Shown one piece after another: positions 16,211 through 24,669 of a DNA stretch of 64,000 nt. Where the stretch lies: the NCBI GenBank assembly GCA_004297945.1, contig SCRC01000063.1, positions 34,846-98,845 of the forward strand, read 5' to 3'. Made by a program: the position numbers and the translations under genes. The notes beneath the pieces are model-generated. The model searched no databases. It was not told the DNA's origin and saw nothing but the letters and a program-made list of their open reading frames with translations. Position 1 is the stretch's first letter, and every line of letters begins with the position of its first letter. The DNA comes from Candidimonas sp. (GTDB lineage Bacteria > Pseudomonadota > Gammaproteobacteria > Burkholderiales > Burkholderiaceae_B).

Positions 16211-17980
16211 TCAGTCTTTATTATCTTGTCGAATCATGGAAAGCAAAAATACGATTAAAGCAATGGTCACAACCAGGACGAACGACACTGCGGCGAGCGT
16301 AGGGTTGGCCGCAAGCAGCATGTCGTCCCACATCTGCTTTGGCAAGGTCGTTTTTATGCCGCCGCTGACAAAGATGGCAATCGTCAGTTCATCAAAGGAT
16401 ATGAGGAACGCGAACAGAAATGATGCCATCAAAGCAGGCTTGAGCAGCGGCAACATGACCGTGCGCACGCGTGCAAGCGGCGAGGCGCCCAAAATCCGCG
16501 CCGCATCATCAAGCTGCCAGTCGTACCGCTTTAGCGCTGCCGCCAGTGTGACTACGACGTACGGGATCGCCAAGACGGTATGACCAATCACTAGTCCCGC
16601 ATTGGTGCCTGCCAAACCGATCCGCGCATAGAGGTAGAAGAGCCCTACCGCAGTCACGATACGGGGGACTATCAATGGTGCGATCAGAAAGGAGAACGTC
16701 GCTTTGGCCATACGCGGGGATAGCCTTGTCAAAGCGAGCGCTGCACCGAATCCCAAAGACACCGACACGAATGCCGTGATGGTAGCTACGCCCAGGGACC
16801 TGAACAGTGCAGCACGCCAGACGGGAGAAAACATGAAAACGTCGAACCAGCGCAGACTGAAGCCGGTTGGAGGGAAGGACAGGAAAGGTGAGCTTGTGAA
16901 TGCGATAGGCAGGATAATAGCAACGGGGAGAAACAAAGCGAACATGACTAGCCAGGAATACATGCGAATGCCTCTGGAAACATCGAACACACCCCTGGTG
17001 TTCGTTTCAGAGCTCCTTCTAATCAACCTCCGGGCCCTCGAACACACCATGCCAACACGGTCGATTGATCGAGCCGTGAAGGCCAACAAGGCCATGAATA
17101 CCCGGGACGCATCTTGCCCACTTCCATTCGAATCGCCCCCGCCCAGCGTCGATAAGCCGGCCACGCGATCATAGATAAGAAAGACGATAATGGCGCAGCT
17201 CAACAGCAGAACCGACAAGGCGCCGGCAAACGGAAGATTGAACAGATCAAGAACCGCCGAAATGACCATCTGGGCAATCATCGTTTCCTTCGGTGTCCCC
17301 AACAATGCCGGTACGATAAAAAATCCTAGGCTGGTGATGAAAACCAGCAGGGCTGCCGCCGTTACTCCAGGCATGGACAACGGCAGATAGATTGTGAAAA
17401 ATGATTCTGTTCTAGATGCTCCGAGCGTTTCCGCTGCCTGCGTTAATTGGCGCCCGACACCCTGCATGATGGGCAGCATGATCATGACGGCCATAGGCAG
17501 CATCCCGTGAATCATGCCGATCAGAACGCCGCCAAATGATGGTGCCAGCGACACAGGATTGTCGATCAGGTGAAGAGAAACAGCAAGCGACTCAATGACG
17601 CCGGTGCGAGACAACACCAATATCCATGCGAAGGTCTTGACCAGATAGCTGGTCCAGAACGGGATCAGCAACCATATGAGCCATCGACTGCGGGACCGCC
17701 CGGCGATCCGACCGAGGAAATACGCAACTGGGTAGCCGAGCCCAACGCAGCCGAGCGCGGTACAAAAGGAAATCAGGAAGGTCATCCACAAGACCTTGAG
17801 ATAAACGATGTTTGCGGTCAAACGATGGAACTGGTTCAGCCCGAGCTGCCCGTCAGCGGAATGGAAGGAACCTTGCAGTATTTCGACGACAGGGATGCCG
17901 AAAAAGATAGCAAGAAAAAGAAGAGCCGGCACTGCGGGCAGCCAAGCTCTTATCCGTCTGGAAATGTTGAGATCGAACAT
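16211..17980 (-). CDS. Fused ABC transporter permease (PotB-PotC type in one chain)
   Basis: 589 residues with two binding-protein-dependent permease domains. The first (about 1-285) begins ISRRIRAWLPAVPALLFLAI and carries the EAA loop QAAETLGASRTESFFTIYLP. A basic linker (about 290-330) follows. The second domain (about 335-589) carries DDAARILGASPLARVRTVML. In most polyamine-type (PotABCD) systems these are two proteins; here one frame covers both. The ATPase and binding-protein genes are adjacent, so the set forms one importer, probably for a small organic cation or acid that the CoA ligase and crotonase then process. The linker has no frameshift sign. Confidence 0.87.
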   Translation of the reverse strand: MFDLNISRRIRAWLPAVPALLFLAIFFGIPVVEILQGSFHSADGQLGLNQFHRLTANIVYLKVLWMTFLISFCTALGCVGLGYPVAYFLGRIAGRSRSRWLIWLLIPFWTSYLVKTFAWILVLSRTGVIESLAVSLHLIDNPVSLAPSFGGVLIGMIHGMLPMAVMIMLPIMQGVGRQLTQAAETLGASRTESFFTIYLPLSMPGVTAAALLVFITSLGFFIVPALLGTPKETMIAQMVISAVLDLFNLPFAGALSVLLLSCAIIVFLIYDRVAGLSTLGGGDSNGSGQDASRVFMALLAFTARSIDRVGMVCSRARRLIRRSSETNTRGVFDVSRGIRMYSWLVMFALFLPVAIILPIAFTSSPFLSFPPTGFSLRWFDVFMFSPVWRAALFRSLGVATITAFVSVSLGFGAALALTRLSPRMAKATFSFLIAPLIVPRIVTAVGLFYLYARIGLAGTNAGLVIGHTVLAIPYVVVTLAAALKRYDWQLDDAARILGASPLARVRTVMLPLLKPALMASFLFAFLISFDELTIAIFVSGGIKTTLPKQMWDDMLLAANPTLAAVSFVLVVTIALIVFLLSMIRQDNKD

Positions 17981-17989
17981 GCGGCTGTC

Positions 17990-19027
17990 CTACTGATGCA
18001 GAAGTATCGTGTCGGCAGGATTCCAGGTGATACCCACCATGGCACCCAGGTCCGGTTTTCCGATACGTGGAGTGCGCACTGTGAAACGCACATTTGGCTC
18101 GATCTGGACGATCACCCTCAGGTCTGCACCGGTGAAAACAGTCTCAACAACCTGTCCTTGTAAAAAGGAGGTATCAACTGGCGCTAATGCAGCTGACTCG
18201 GGGCGCACCAGCAAGGACGCACTCCCCGACGCTGCCTCACTCATTGCTGGTAATGGCAGTTGGAGATTTCTCCATTGCATGTATTTACCATGCACATGGC
18301 CGTCGAGGATGTTCGAATGCCCAAGGAAGGCGGCGGCAAACCGAGAAACCGGCTTGTCGTAAAGTTCGTTGGGGGCGCCGATCTGTTCGACGCGAGCTTG
18401 ATTCATTAGGCAGATACGGTCGGACATCGCCAGGGCTTCTTCCTGATCGTGTGTCACATAGATGAACGTCGCACCCAGGCCTCTATGTAAACTACGAATC
18501 TCCAACTGCATGTGTTCGCGCAGATTTTTGTCCAACGCACCCAGCGGCTCATCGAGCAGTATGACCGAAGGCTTGTATACGAAGCAGCGCGCTAGCGCGA
18601 CACGCTGTTGCTGGCCGCCCGAAAGCTCACGAGGATGTCGATCGGCAAAAGTATCCATTTTGACCATGGACAGCGCCTCACGGACTCGCTTCGTCGTTTC
18701 CGACGAGGAGGTCCGGCGCATGCGCAGTGGGTAGGCGACATTCTCTGCCACGGTCAGATGGGGAAACAAAGCATAACTCTGGAAAACAAGGCCTATTCCG
18801 CGCTGTCCCGCCAAAAGATGCGTAGCATCGCGCCCATCTATGAATAGTTGCCCTCCGCTTGGCTCGATCAGCCCTGAAACCATTTGCAATAAAGTCGTTT
18901 TCCCTGATCCGGAAGGCCCAAGCAAGGTCAGGAATTCGCCATCGCATACCTGCAGATCGGTGGGGGCGAGCGCCAGAGAGTCGCCGTAGCGTTTGGTTAG
19001 CCCGCGCGTTTCTAGCTTGATGCGCAT
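17990..19027 (-). CDS. ABC transporter ATP-binding protein, PotA type
   Basis: 345 residues from the ATG at 19027 (GGGAGA just before it). Walker A GPSGSGKTTLL, signature LSGGQQQRVALARC, Walker B VILLDEPLGALD and the H-loop THDQEEAL are complete. The C-terminal TOBE domain (about 250-345, SGSASLLVRPESAAL) is typical of PotA/FbpC importers. It lies 9 bp before the fused permease and 16 bp after the binding-protein gene, so it energises that system. Confidence 0.93.
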   Translation of the reverse strand: MRIKLETRGLTKRYGDSLALAPTDLQVCDGEFLTLLGPSGSGKTTLLQMVSGLIEPSGGQLFIDGRDATHLLAGQRGIGLVFQSYALFPHLTVAENVAYPLRMRRTSSSETTKRVREALSMVKMDTFADRHPRELSGGQQQRVALARCFVYKPSVILLDEPLGALDKNLREHMQLEIRSLHRGLGATFIYVTHDQEEALAMSDRICLMNQARVEQIGAPNELYDKPVSRFAAAFLGHSNILDGHVHGKYMQWRNLQLPLPAMSEAASGSASLLVRPESAALAPVDTSFLQGQVVETVFTGADLRVIVQIEPNVRFTVRTPRIGKPDLGAMVGITWNPADTILLHQ

Positions 19028-19043
19028 GTAATCTCCCACCTAC

Positions 19044-20102
19044 CTAGCCGATGATCCATGTATTGAAACGTTCAGTGACCTTCTCGCGGTTGTCTTTCCA
19101 CCACTTCGGGCTGGGTAATATCATGCGCTTAAGATTGTCCGGCGAAGTCGGTAAGATCTTTGCGCGTGCCGCAGGGATCAGATCGTAGGCTTTCAGGTTC
19201 GTTGGACCATATGCCAAGAGGCCGGTGAATGACGCTTGACGGGCCGCGTCACCACAAAATCGTACGAACTCCTTGGCTTCCGCCGCTCTGGGTGTCCCTT
19301 TCGGAATACCCCACCCTTCTATCGAATAGAGTCCTTGGTTCCAATTGATGGAAACTGGCGCCTTTCCGTCGATCGCAGCCTGGGCACGCCCGTTCCAAAG
19401 CGACAACATGTCGACCTCTCCCGACTGGATCAATTGCATGGACTGGGCGCCGCTCGTCCACCACACCGCGACATGCGAGCGGATCTTGTCCAGACTGTGA
19501 AAAGCGCGATCAACGTCCAGAGGATAGAGCTCATGCGGAAGCACCCCATCAGCCATCAGGGCCTCTTCGAGCGTATCAAGAGGGCTACGACGCAGTGAAC
19601 GTCTCCCTGGGAAACGCTTTACATCCCAGAAATCCGCCCAGGATTCAGGGTGTCCACCGTTGGGCTTGTTGTTACGATACGCCATCACAGTCGAATATAC
19701 GTCCACCCCAAGCCAGTTCGGTCTCAGTGCTTCCGGCATCAAGCCCGGAAAGTCCTCGAGCTTGAGGCCGATTGGTTCGAGCAAATCGTTTTCCTCGAGA
19801 TAGGGAATGTCAGCCGACAATGTCAGCGTAGTCACATCCCAGATATAGTTTTGTGTCTTTACCATGGCCGTGAATTGAGCCACTGGTTGCGATTCCCTTG
19901 CGACGCTCACCACCTTCACCCCAGTTTTCTTCTCGAAGGGATCATAAAATGCCTTTCGATAAGCAGCGGTATATGGGCCACCCGGGTCGGACACTACAAT
20001 CTGGCGAGTGGCTGCCCGCACCGACCAAGGAGCGGCAAGAACGGCTAGCCCTCCACCGATCGCCTTAATTGCAGCACGACGGGAAATTTGTGTGGTTGTC
20101 AT
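19044..20102 (-). CDS. ABC transporter periplasmic binding protein, PotD/SBP-like
   Basis: 352 residues from the ATG at 20102, which has AGGAGA upstream. The N-terminus TTTQISRRAAIKAIGGGLAV is a Tat signal (S-R-R-x-x-x-K), so it is exported folded. The mature protein begins ATRQIVVSDPGGPYTAAYRK, with YSTVMAYRNNKP and SWADFWDVKRFPGRRSLRR, like extracellular binding proteins of the spermidine/putrescine group. Its genes for ATPase and permease follow directly. The acidic residues of true polyamine sites cannot be judged by eye, so the ligand is open. Confidence 0.88.
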   Translation of the reverse strand: MTTTQISRRAAIKAIGGGLAVLAAPWSVRAATRQIVVSDPGGPYTAAYRKAFYDPFEKKTGVKVVSVARESQPVAQFTAMVKTQNYIWDVTTLTLSADIPYLEENDLLEPIGLKLEDFPGLMPEALRPNWLGVDVYSTVMAYRNNKPNGGHPESWADFWDVKRFPGRRSLRRSPLDTLEEALMADGVLPHELYPLDVDRAFHSLDKIRSHVAVWWTSGAQSMQLIQSGEVDMLSLWNGRAQAAIDGKAPVSINWNQGLYSIEGWGIPKGTPRAAEAKEFVRFCGDAARQASFTGLLAYGPTNLKAYDLIPAARAKILPTSPDNLKRMILPSPKWWKDNREKVTERFNTWIIG

Positions 20103-20202
20103 GTTTTGTCTCCTTGAATAATCGATTGTGCGGATTTTCATGACCGGCGTCACAGCCGGATCACTTTCGAAGTTGGGCGCGGCTACTCTGAAGTGCCGTG
20201 CG

Positions 20203-20967
20203 TCACTTTTTTTCTTTCTTCCGGAAGAATGCCTCCATCATCTTCGCAGGTTCGCCAGAGGCATATGACTCCGCCTGGAAGCGGATCCCGGCCTCTATAG
20301 CGTCTCGAAACCCGGGCTCGGTCACTTCCTTGAACCGCTTCTTGTCCAGGCGCAGCGCGATAGGTGGTTTGGCGGCCAGGTCACGGGCGATTTCCATAGC
20401 CTTCTGCATGACCTGATGTGCTGGTACGACGTGGTGCAATATACCGATCTGTTTGCACTCTTCGGCGTCCATGAGTCGCCCGGTCAGCGTCAGTTCGATC
20501 GTGCGTGACAGCCCCAACATTTCCTTCATAATCCAAGGTCCTGTCACACTGACGATGCCGGAATTAATTTCTGGCTGCCCCATCCGCACGCCAGGATGAC
20601 CCACCCGGATATCTCCAAGAAGCGCTACCTGGAACGCAGAACCTGCGGCCACACCATTCAACGCCATGATTAGCGGCTTAGACAAACTTCGTAGAACGTC
20701 GTAATAGCGCTCCCATTCCTGCATCCACTCTGTGGATCGGGCCACGTCGAACGTCTTGGCTTCTTCCAGATCTTGTCCGGCACAGAACGCCCGGTCGCCA
20801 GCCCCTGTCATGATGATGGCGGCAACAGAATTGTCGGCATCGTACCGTTCAAGGGCTTGGATGATTTCCTGACGCATCGGCGTATTCCAGGCATTCATTT
20901 TTTCTGGCCGATTCAGCGTGACGATCGCAATACCGTCCTGTATTTTGGTGATGATGAGTTTGTTCAT
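20203..20967 (-). CDS. Enoyl-CoA hydratase/isomerase (crotonase) family protein
   Basis: 254 residues with the crotonase fold. Oxyanion-hole segments are FCAGQDLEEA and NGVAAGSAFQ. The Glu of GQPEI (residue 133, equal to Glu164 of rat enoyl-CoA hydratase) is kept, but the position of rat Glu144 is Gln113 by alignment on the following D-I motif. Enzymes with a single Glu include hydroxycinnamoyl-CoA hydratase-lyase and others, so plain hydration of a fatty enoyl-CoA is not certain. It is the first gene of the minus-strand operon that ends in the CoA ligase, so it likely acts on that CoA thioester. Confidence 0.87.
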   Translation of the reverse strand: MNKLIITKIQDGIAIVTLNRPEKMNAWNTPMRQEIIQALERYDADNSVAAIIMTGAGDRAFCAGQDLEEAKTFDVARSTEWMQEWERYYDVLRSLSKPLIMALNGVAAGSAFQVALLGDIRVGHPGVRMGQPEINSGIVSVTGPWIMKEMLGLSRTIELTLTGRLMDAEECKQIGILHHVVPAHQVMQKAMEIARDLAAKPPIALRLDKKRFKEVTEPGFRDAIEAGIRFQAESYASGEPAKMMEAFFRKKEKK

Positions 20968-21715
20968 TGATGCCTTGTTTATTTCATTACAATAACTATT
21001 AGTGAATTATGATTTTTCACAAGAATATAGCGAGCCTGTTGATGACGCATCGGTATTTACCCTAGTGATGGAAAGGACAGTCGACAATACACACGCTGAT
21101 CCTTTGATTCTCTCTGATTGGCGCTACACGTTGCACAAGCGTTGCGCGGATGTTTTGCTAATTGGTCGTGAAGAGCCACGGCGTGGTTGCCGCTTTGGCA
21201 ATTCGGGAGCACCCAGTCCCTGCTCCGTTGTGCCGTTGGTCATCGCGCGTTAGCCGCGGTGCCGGGCATGCTGGGTGATATCAATAGCGCTGTGTATTTG
21301 CTATGGCGTTATTTGCCTGAAGCGTTGCCGTAGCTGGTACGTTTTGTATGGCCGACCCGTATTTTTGTTAATCCCTTGTGACTGTCAAAATGGAGCCCAA
21401 CACTGTTACAACTTCGCCTGAGTGTTAACGGGATGTTGCCGGCGTAGACCGCATTTGGCTGTTTCCGGCCTTCTTCAGCGCTATTGAAAGCGCCTCTTGA
21501 TAGCCGTGCCTGTACTGCCTTAGGCAGATTTTGAAGCCGTCACAACCGGATGGCCAGATTGCGGACGGTGCCGGGGCGGCTGTTACGTTCACTTATGGCT
21601 TTTCTTGACGAGTTTGATTGTCGGCCGTTAGGGTAAGGGTAGGCCCGGATGAAGCAGGTACGGGTTGAATTCATGTAGGGGACTATTTCCCCCGCCATTA
21701 CTCAAGGAGCATTGT
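20968..21715. other. Intergenic region upstream of csbD
   Basis: About 750 bp without a gene I can support. Stop-rich remnants such as a short GDINSAVYLLWRYLPEALP frame near 21280-21333 suggest decayed coding DNA, but I cannot name the parent. The right copy of the 29-bp repeat is at 21443-21471. The promoters of the crotonase operon and of csbD must lie at its two ends. Confidence 0.5.
21443..21471 (+). repeat. 29-bp direct repeat, right copy
   Basis: Identical to 13519-13547 and in the same orientation; flanking bases differ on both sides, so the match is limited to the 29 bp. Confidence 0.7.
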
Positions 21716-21916
21716 ATGAATAAAGATACTCTCGAAGGCCAATGGAAACAGCTGTCTGGCAAGGCAAAAGCAGTGTGGGGCGAGCTCACCGATGATGAGT
21801 TGGCAAAAGTTGATGGCAACGCACAACGTCTGACTGGCCTGATTCAGGAAAAATACGGACGCACTCGTGAAGAGGCGGTGCGCGAGGTTGATGCCTTTTT
21901 TGACCGCAACCGTTAA
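21716..21916 (+). CDS. CsbD-family stress protein
   Basis: 66 residues from the ATG at 21716 with AAGGAG upstream. The sequence [18 protein letters not shown], then [19 protein letters not shown] and a C-terminal [15 protein letters not shown], is the complete CsbD domain. Members are small, soluble, helical proteins raised by general or osmotic stress; their mechanism is unknown. It is followed after 23 bp by a DUF1328 gene, a frequent partner in Proteobacteria. Confidence 0.93.
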   Translation: MNKDTLEGQWKQLSGKAKAVWGELTDDELAKVDGNAQRLTGLIQEKYGRTREEAVREVDAFFDRNR

Positions 21917-21939
21917 AAATAACTAAACGGAGAAGCATT

Positions 21940-22104
21940 ATGCTGTATTACGCCGTTGTATTTTTTGTGATCGCCATTATTGCAGGGGTGCTGGGATTCG
22001 GGGGCATTGCCGCCGGCGCTGCATCCATTGCGAAAATCTTGTTTTTGATTTTTATTGTGCTGGCCGTACTGGCATTGCTAAGTGGCGCGTTTAGGCGAAA
22101 GTAA
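21940..22104 (+). CDS. DUF1328 small membrane protein (YtjA-like)
   Basis: 54 residues. The start [20 protein letters not shown] and the following [20 protein letters not shown] form two membrane helices; the end is basic (FRRK). This is the DUF1328/YtjA family of inner-membrane stress-associated proteins. An AACGGAGAAGC ribosome site precedes the ATG. It is the second gene after csbD and probably shares its transcript. Confidence 0.9.
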   Translation: MLYYAVVFFVIAIIAGVLGFGGIAAGAASIAKILFLIFIVLAVLALLSGAFRRK

Positions 22105-22142
22105 AGCTGCTTTGATCCATAATTGATTTCCAAATGGAATAA

Positions 22143-22206
22143 GTAGCGCCATCCAGTAGCGTCGCCATGTAGTGCCACCCCGGAGCGCCACCCCTTGTGG
22201 GTGGCA
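22143..22206 (+). repeat. REP-like hairpin with three reiterated 5' arms
   Basis: Three 13-nt units (GTAGCGCCATCCA, GTAGCGTCGCCAT, GTAGTGCCACCCC) run head to tail into a full element (22182-22206): GGAG foot, stem GCCACCC/GGGTGGC and loop CTTGT. The units equal the 5' arm of the element. It lies 3' of the DUF1328 gene. Confidence 0.8.
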
Positions 22207-22244
22207 AAATCGTTGGTAACCAAGACGATGTCGGTCAATGCGCC

Positions 22245-22271
22245 GATAGCACCCACAAGGGGTGCCGCTAC
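22245..22271 (-). repeat. REP-like 27-nt hairpin, inverted copy
   Basis: Read on the minus strand: GTAG, CG, arm GCACCC, loop CTTGT, arm GGGTGC, then TATC. It faces the copy at 22182-22206, giving a BIME-like inverted pair between the convergent DUF1328 and AsmA genes. Confidence 0.85.
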
Positions 22272-22330
22272 AAATGCAGTCGACGATCAACAATAAGGTA
22301 GACGGTCGATATTAAGGCCGACTTTCGACA

Positions 22331-24427
22331 TTAATGTTCAGGTTTGGGTTGTGCAGAGGTTGGTTTGGCAGGGGCTTTTGATGCGGCCGGACGGTCGCGA
22401 GACTCGGTCTTTCGGGTTTCTCCTGCGGGAGGGGCCTTTGGCACCTTGTTGGCCCTCGCCAGCAGGGAGGCGCAGTCATTGGAGCCGTTCTCCCCTGTAT
22501 TGAGCAGGGGCAGCAGCGCGGCAAATGGCGTGGCGATAACGCCCAGCACGATGGCGGCGCCGGCACGCACGATAATTGGTCCTTTCTGGACCCCCACATC
22601 GGGGTGCTTGAACGTTCCTTTTACATACAGGGGCGAGCGCAATGTGAAAATGCGCAGCGTTTTATTTTCGGGATTGATATTCAGATCCAACTGTTCGGTG
22701 GCAAGGTTGATCTGCCCGGTGATGTTCACAATGGCATCTTGCGTGTCGAGCGTGAATTCGCGCACCTGCATCAAACCCTTGGAGACGGTGAAGTCGCCCG
22801 CCAGACAATTCAGGACAATCTGTTTATCGCCAAAGAGCCTGACCATGATGATATTGGCCACATTCAGGCCGGCCGTTTCGAGCAGAAGTTTGCTGATGGT
22901 GCCTTTGCTGACCAACGCCTTGATTTCGCCATTGGAATGCGCCAGCAGTGTGGCCACCGATGTCCCCTCGGCGGACAGGGACGCGTCGCCGTGAAGTTCC
23001 CCAAAACTGGCATCCATGGTTTGGGCCGCCGGAAAGAGTCTTTTGAGCTTGAGGTGACGCGCTGAAGTCGTCAGGTTGGCCTTGATCTGGCTGCCCCGTC
23101 CGTCAAGCTTGATCGTGTTGCTCAGGGTCCCTCCAGCCATTCCGAAATTCAGCGGAGTAAGCGATAGCACTCTGTCAGTTAGCACGAGATGTGTGGAGAG
23201 GTTGTCGAGGGGCAAATCTTTATTGCGAATTATTTTTTGTCCGGTGAATTTAACGTCCGCATCCATGGCTCCCCAGGCTGCGGTGCTGATGGGGTCAACG
23301 GGCAAGACCTTATCTGCGGGCTGCTTCACCTTGGGCGCTTGCGCGCCCTTGGCTTTGGCGTCACTCGTATCGGCGCCGATGAGCGGGCCCAGGTCTTTAA
23401 GTCTCAGTAGTTTTGATTCGACCGTTCCGGTAAGCAGCGAGCGCGGCTTTTGCACCTGATATTGCAGCGTGCCCTCCAGGTCACTCTTGCCCACGACTCC
23501 CTTGAAGTTCTCATATAGCCACTTGCTGTGGCCGGCCTCCAGCGTGCCTACAAGATGGCCTTCGGTGTGATAGGGTGGGGTGTTGGGCAACACGACACCG
23601 GTAAGCGGATAGAGCGCCGACATCGTGTTTCCGGCCAGTTTCAGGCGCACATCAAGCGCGGCCAGCGCCTGCGGCTTGGTCAGCGATCCATCCAGGCTTA
23701 TCGTTGTGGTGCCCACGGTCATGGCGCCTTGCAAAGGAAAAGGCGCACTGTTTTGCTGCAAGGACAATATCTTTCCTGCCTGACCTTTGCCGCTGACCTT
23801 CGCCCCGTTATATGTGCCGTTGGCAGTCCACTCGATGCCGTAGCCTTCAGGCGTGACCTCGGGCAAACTGTCGATGGTGGCTTTCAGATCGAGCCGGCTG
23901 ACGGCATCTTTTACCTGTAGCGCGACTTGTTCCAATGACAGCTTTTGCAAATCAACAGTCCATGGCGATGGTGTCGCTTTAGTGGCACCGTCCGGGGTGA
24001 AGGTCCAGTTGTTTTGTTGATCCACCTGGCGTTCGAGCACCAGATTGGCGCCATGAATATCCAAGTTGGAAATCTCAACAGTATGATTAAACAGGGCCCA
24101 AGGGTTTAGCTCCACTGTCAGGCTCTTTACTTCGGCCATGTTTGCGCCGGTTTGGTCTGACGGCGGGTTGCCGACGACAAGTTGTTCGGCATGGATTTGC
24201 GGCCACGGTATCCAGTTGTGCCAGCCATTCTGATTTTGCGGCTTTACCCAGCTGAGCGTCAGATCGCCTTGTACGGCTACGGGCCGGCCTGCTATGGCGC
24301 TGGCCTGGCGATTGATCCATGGCTTGGCGTAGTCCGCGCCGATCGTCAAGGCTAGCGCTACGCACAGTACGAGGCTTGCCACGACGGCGACGCATCCCCA
24401 AAGAATTATTTTGACATAGCGCGGCAC
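22331..24427 (-). CDS. AsmA family protein
   Basis: 698 residues from the GTG at 24427, which has AAAGGAG upstream; a longer frame to 24487 lacks such a site. An N-terminal membrane helix (ILWGCVAVVASLVLCVALAL) anchors it in the inner membrane, with the rest periplasmic. The AsmA domain begins YAKPWINRQASAIAGRPVAV; the C-terminal part (about 450-640) is the AsmA_2 region, with ALVSKGTISKLLLETAGLN and LDLNINPENKTLRIF. The family has a bridge-like lipid-transfer fold, linked to outer-membrane lipid balance. A Pro/Ala/Lys-rich tail ends the protein. It is a single gene next to the kai operon. Confidence 0.9.
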   Translation of the reverse strand: MPRYVKIILWGCVAVVASLVLCVALALTIGADYAKPWINRQASAIAGRPVAVQGDLTLSWVKPQNQNGWHNWIPWPQIHAEQLVVGNPPSDQTGANMAEVKSLTVELNPWALFNHTVEISNLDIHGANLVLERQVDQQNNWTFTPDGATKATPSPWTVDLQKLSLEQVALQVKDAVSRLDLKATIDSLPEVTPEGYGIEWTANGTYNGAKVSGKGQAGKILSLQQNSAPFPLQGAMTVGTTTISLDGSLTKPQALAALDVRLKLAGNTMSALYPLTGVVLPNTPPYHTEGHLVGTLEAGHSKWLYENFKGVVGKSDLEGTLQYQVQKPRSLLTGTVESKLLRLKDLGPLIGADTSDAKAKGAQAPKVKQPADKVLPVDPISTAAWGAMDADVKFTGQKIIRNKDLPLDNLSTHLVLTDRVLSLTPLNFGMAGGTLSNTIKLDGRGSQIKANLTTSARHLKLKRLFPAAQTMDASFGELHGDASLSAEGTSVATLLAHSNGEIKALVSKGTISKLLLETAGLNVANIIMVRLFGDKQIVLNCLAGDFTVSKGLMQVREFTLDTQDAIVNITGQINLATEQLDLNINPENKTLRIFTLRSPLYVKGTFKHPDVGVQKGPIIVRAGAAIVLGVIATPFAALLPLLNTGENGSNDCASLLARANKVPKAPPAGETRKTESRDRPAASKAPAKPTSAQPKPEH

Positions 24428-24669
24428 GGTTGCTCCTTTGGCCTGCCCAGCCGAAATGTTTTCGACAGTGTGCAGATCGCATTGCAAATGTAACTCTATC
24501 GAGCGAAGTGACCTGTAACGATATGAAGCGCGATCACGATTGATTTAGAAACAGAGTCATCCGTGCAAAGCCGCGATCACGAGTGGCTAACGATGCAGCG
24601 CTCGCGGCGTCGATTGCCAGGCAATGCAATATTCGTCATCGATTGCGATCAGAACTGCATTGTCAATCA
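24428..24669. other. Gap between AsmA start and Crp-type gene stop
   Basis: About 240 bp holding the AsmA promoter and the 3' end of the kai operon transcript. I see no gene and no clear terminator hairpin. Confidence 0.4.

Noticed and set aside
21002..21253. 83-codon open frame upstream of csbD
   Set aside because: No ribosome site, no known domain, odd composition; probably chance in an intergenic region.
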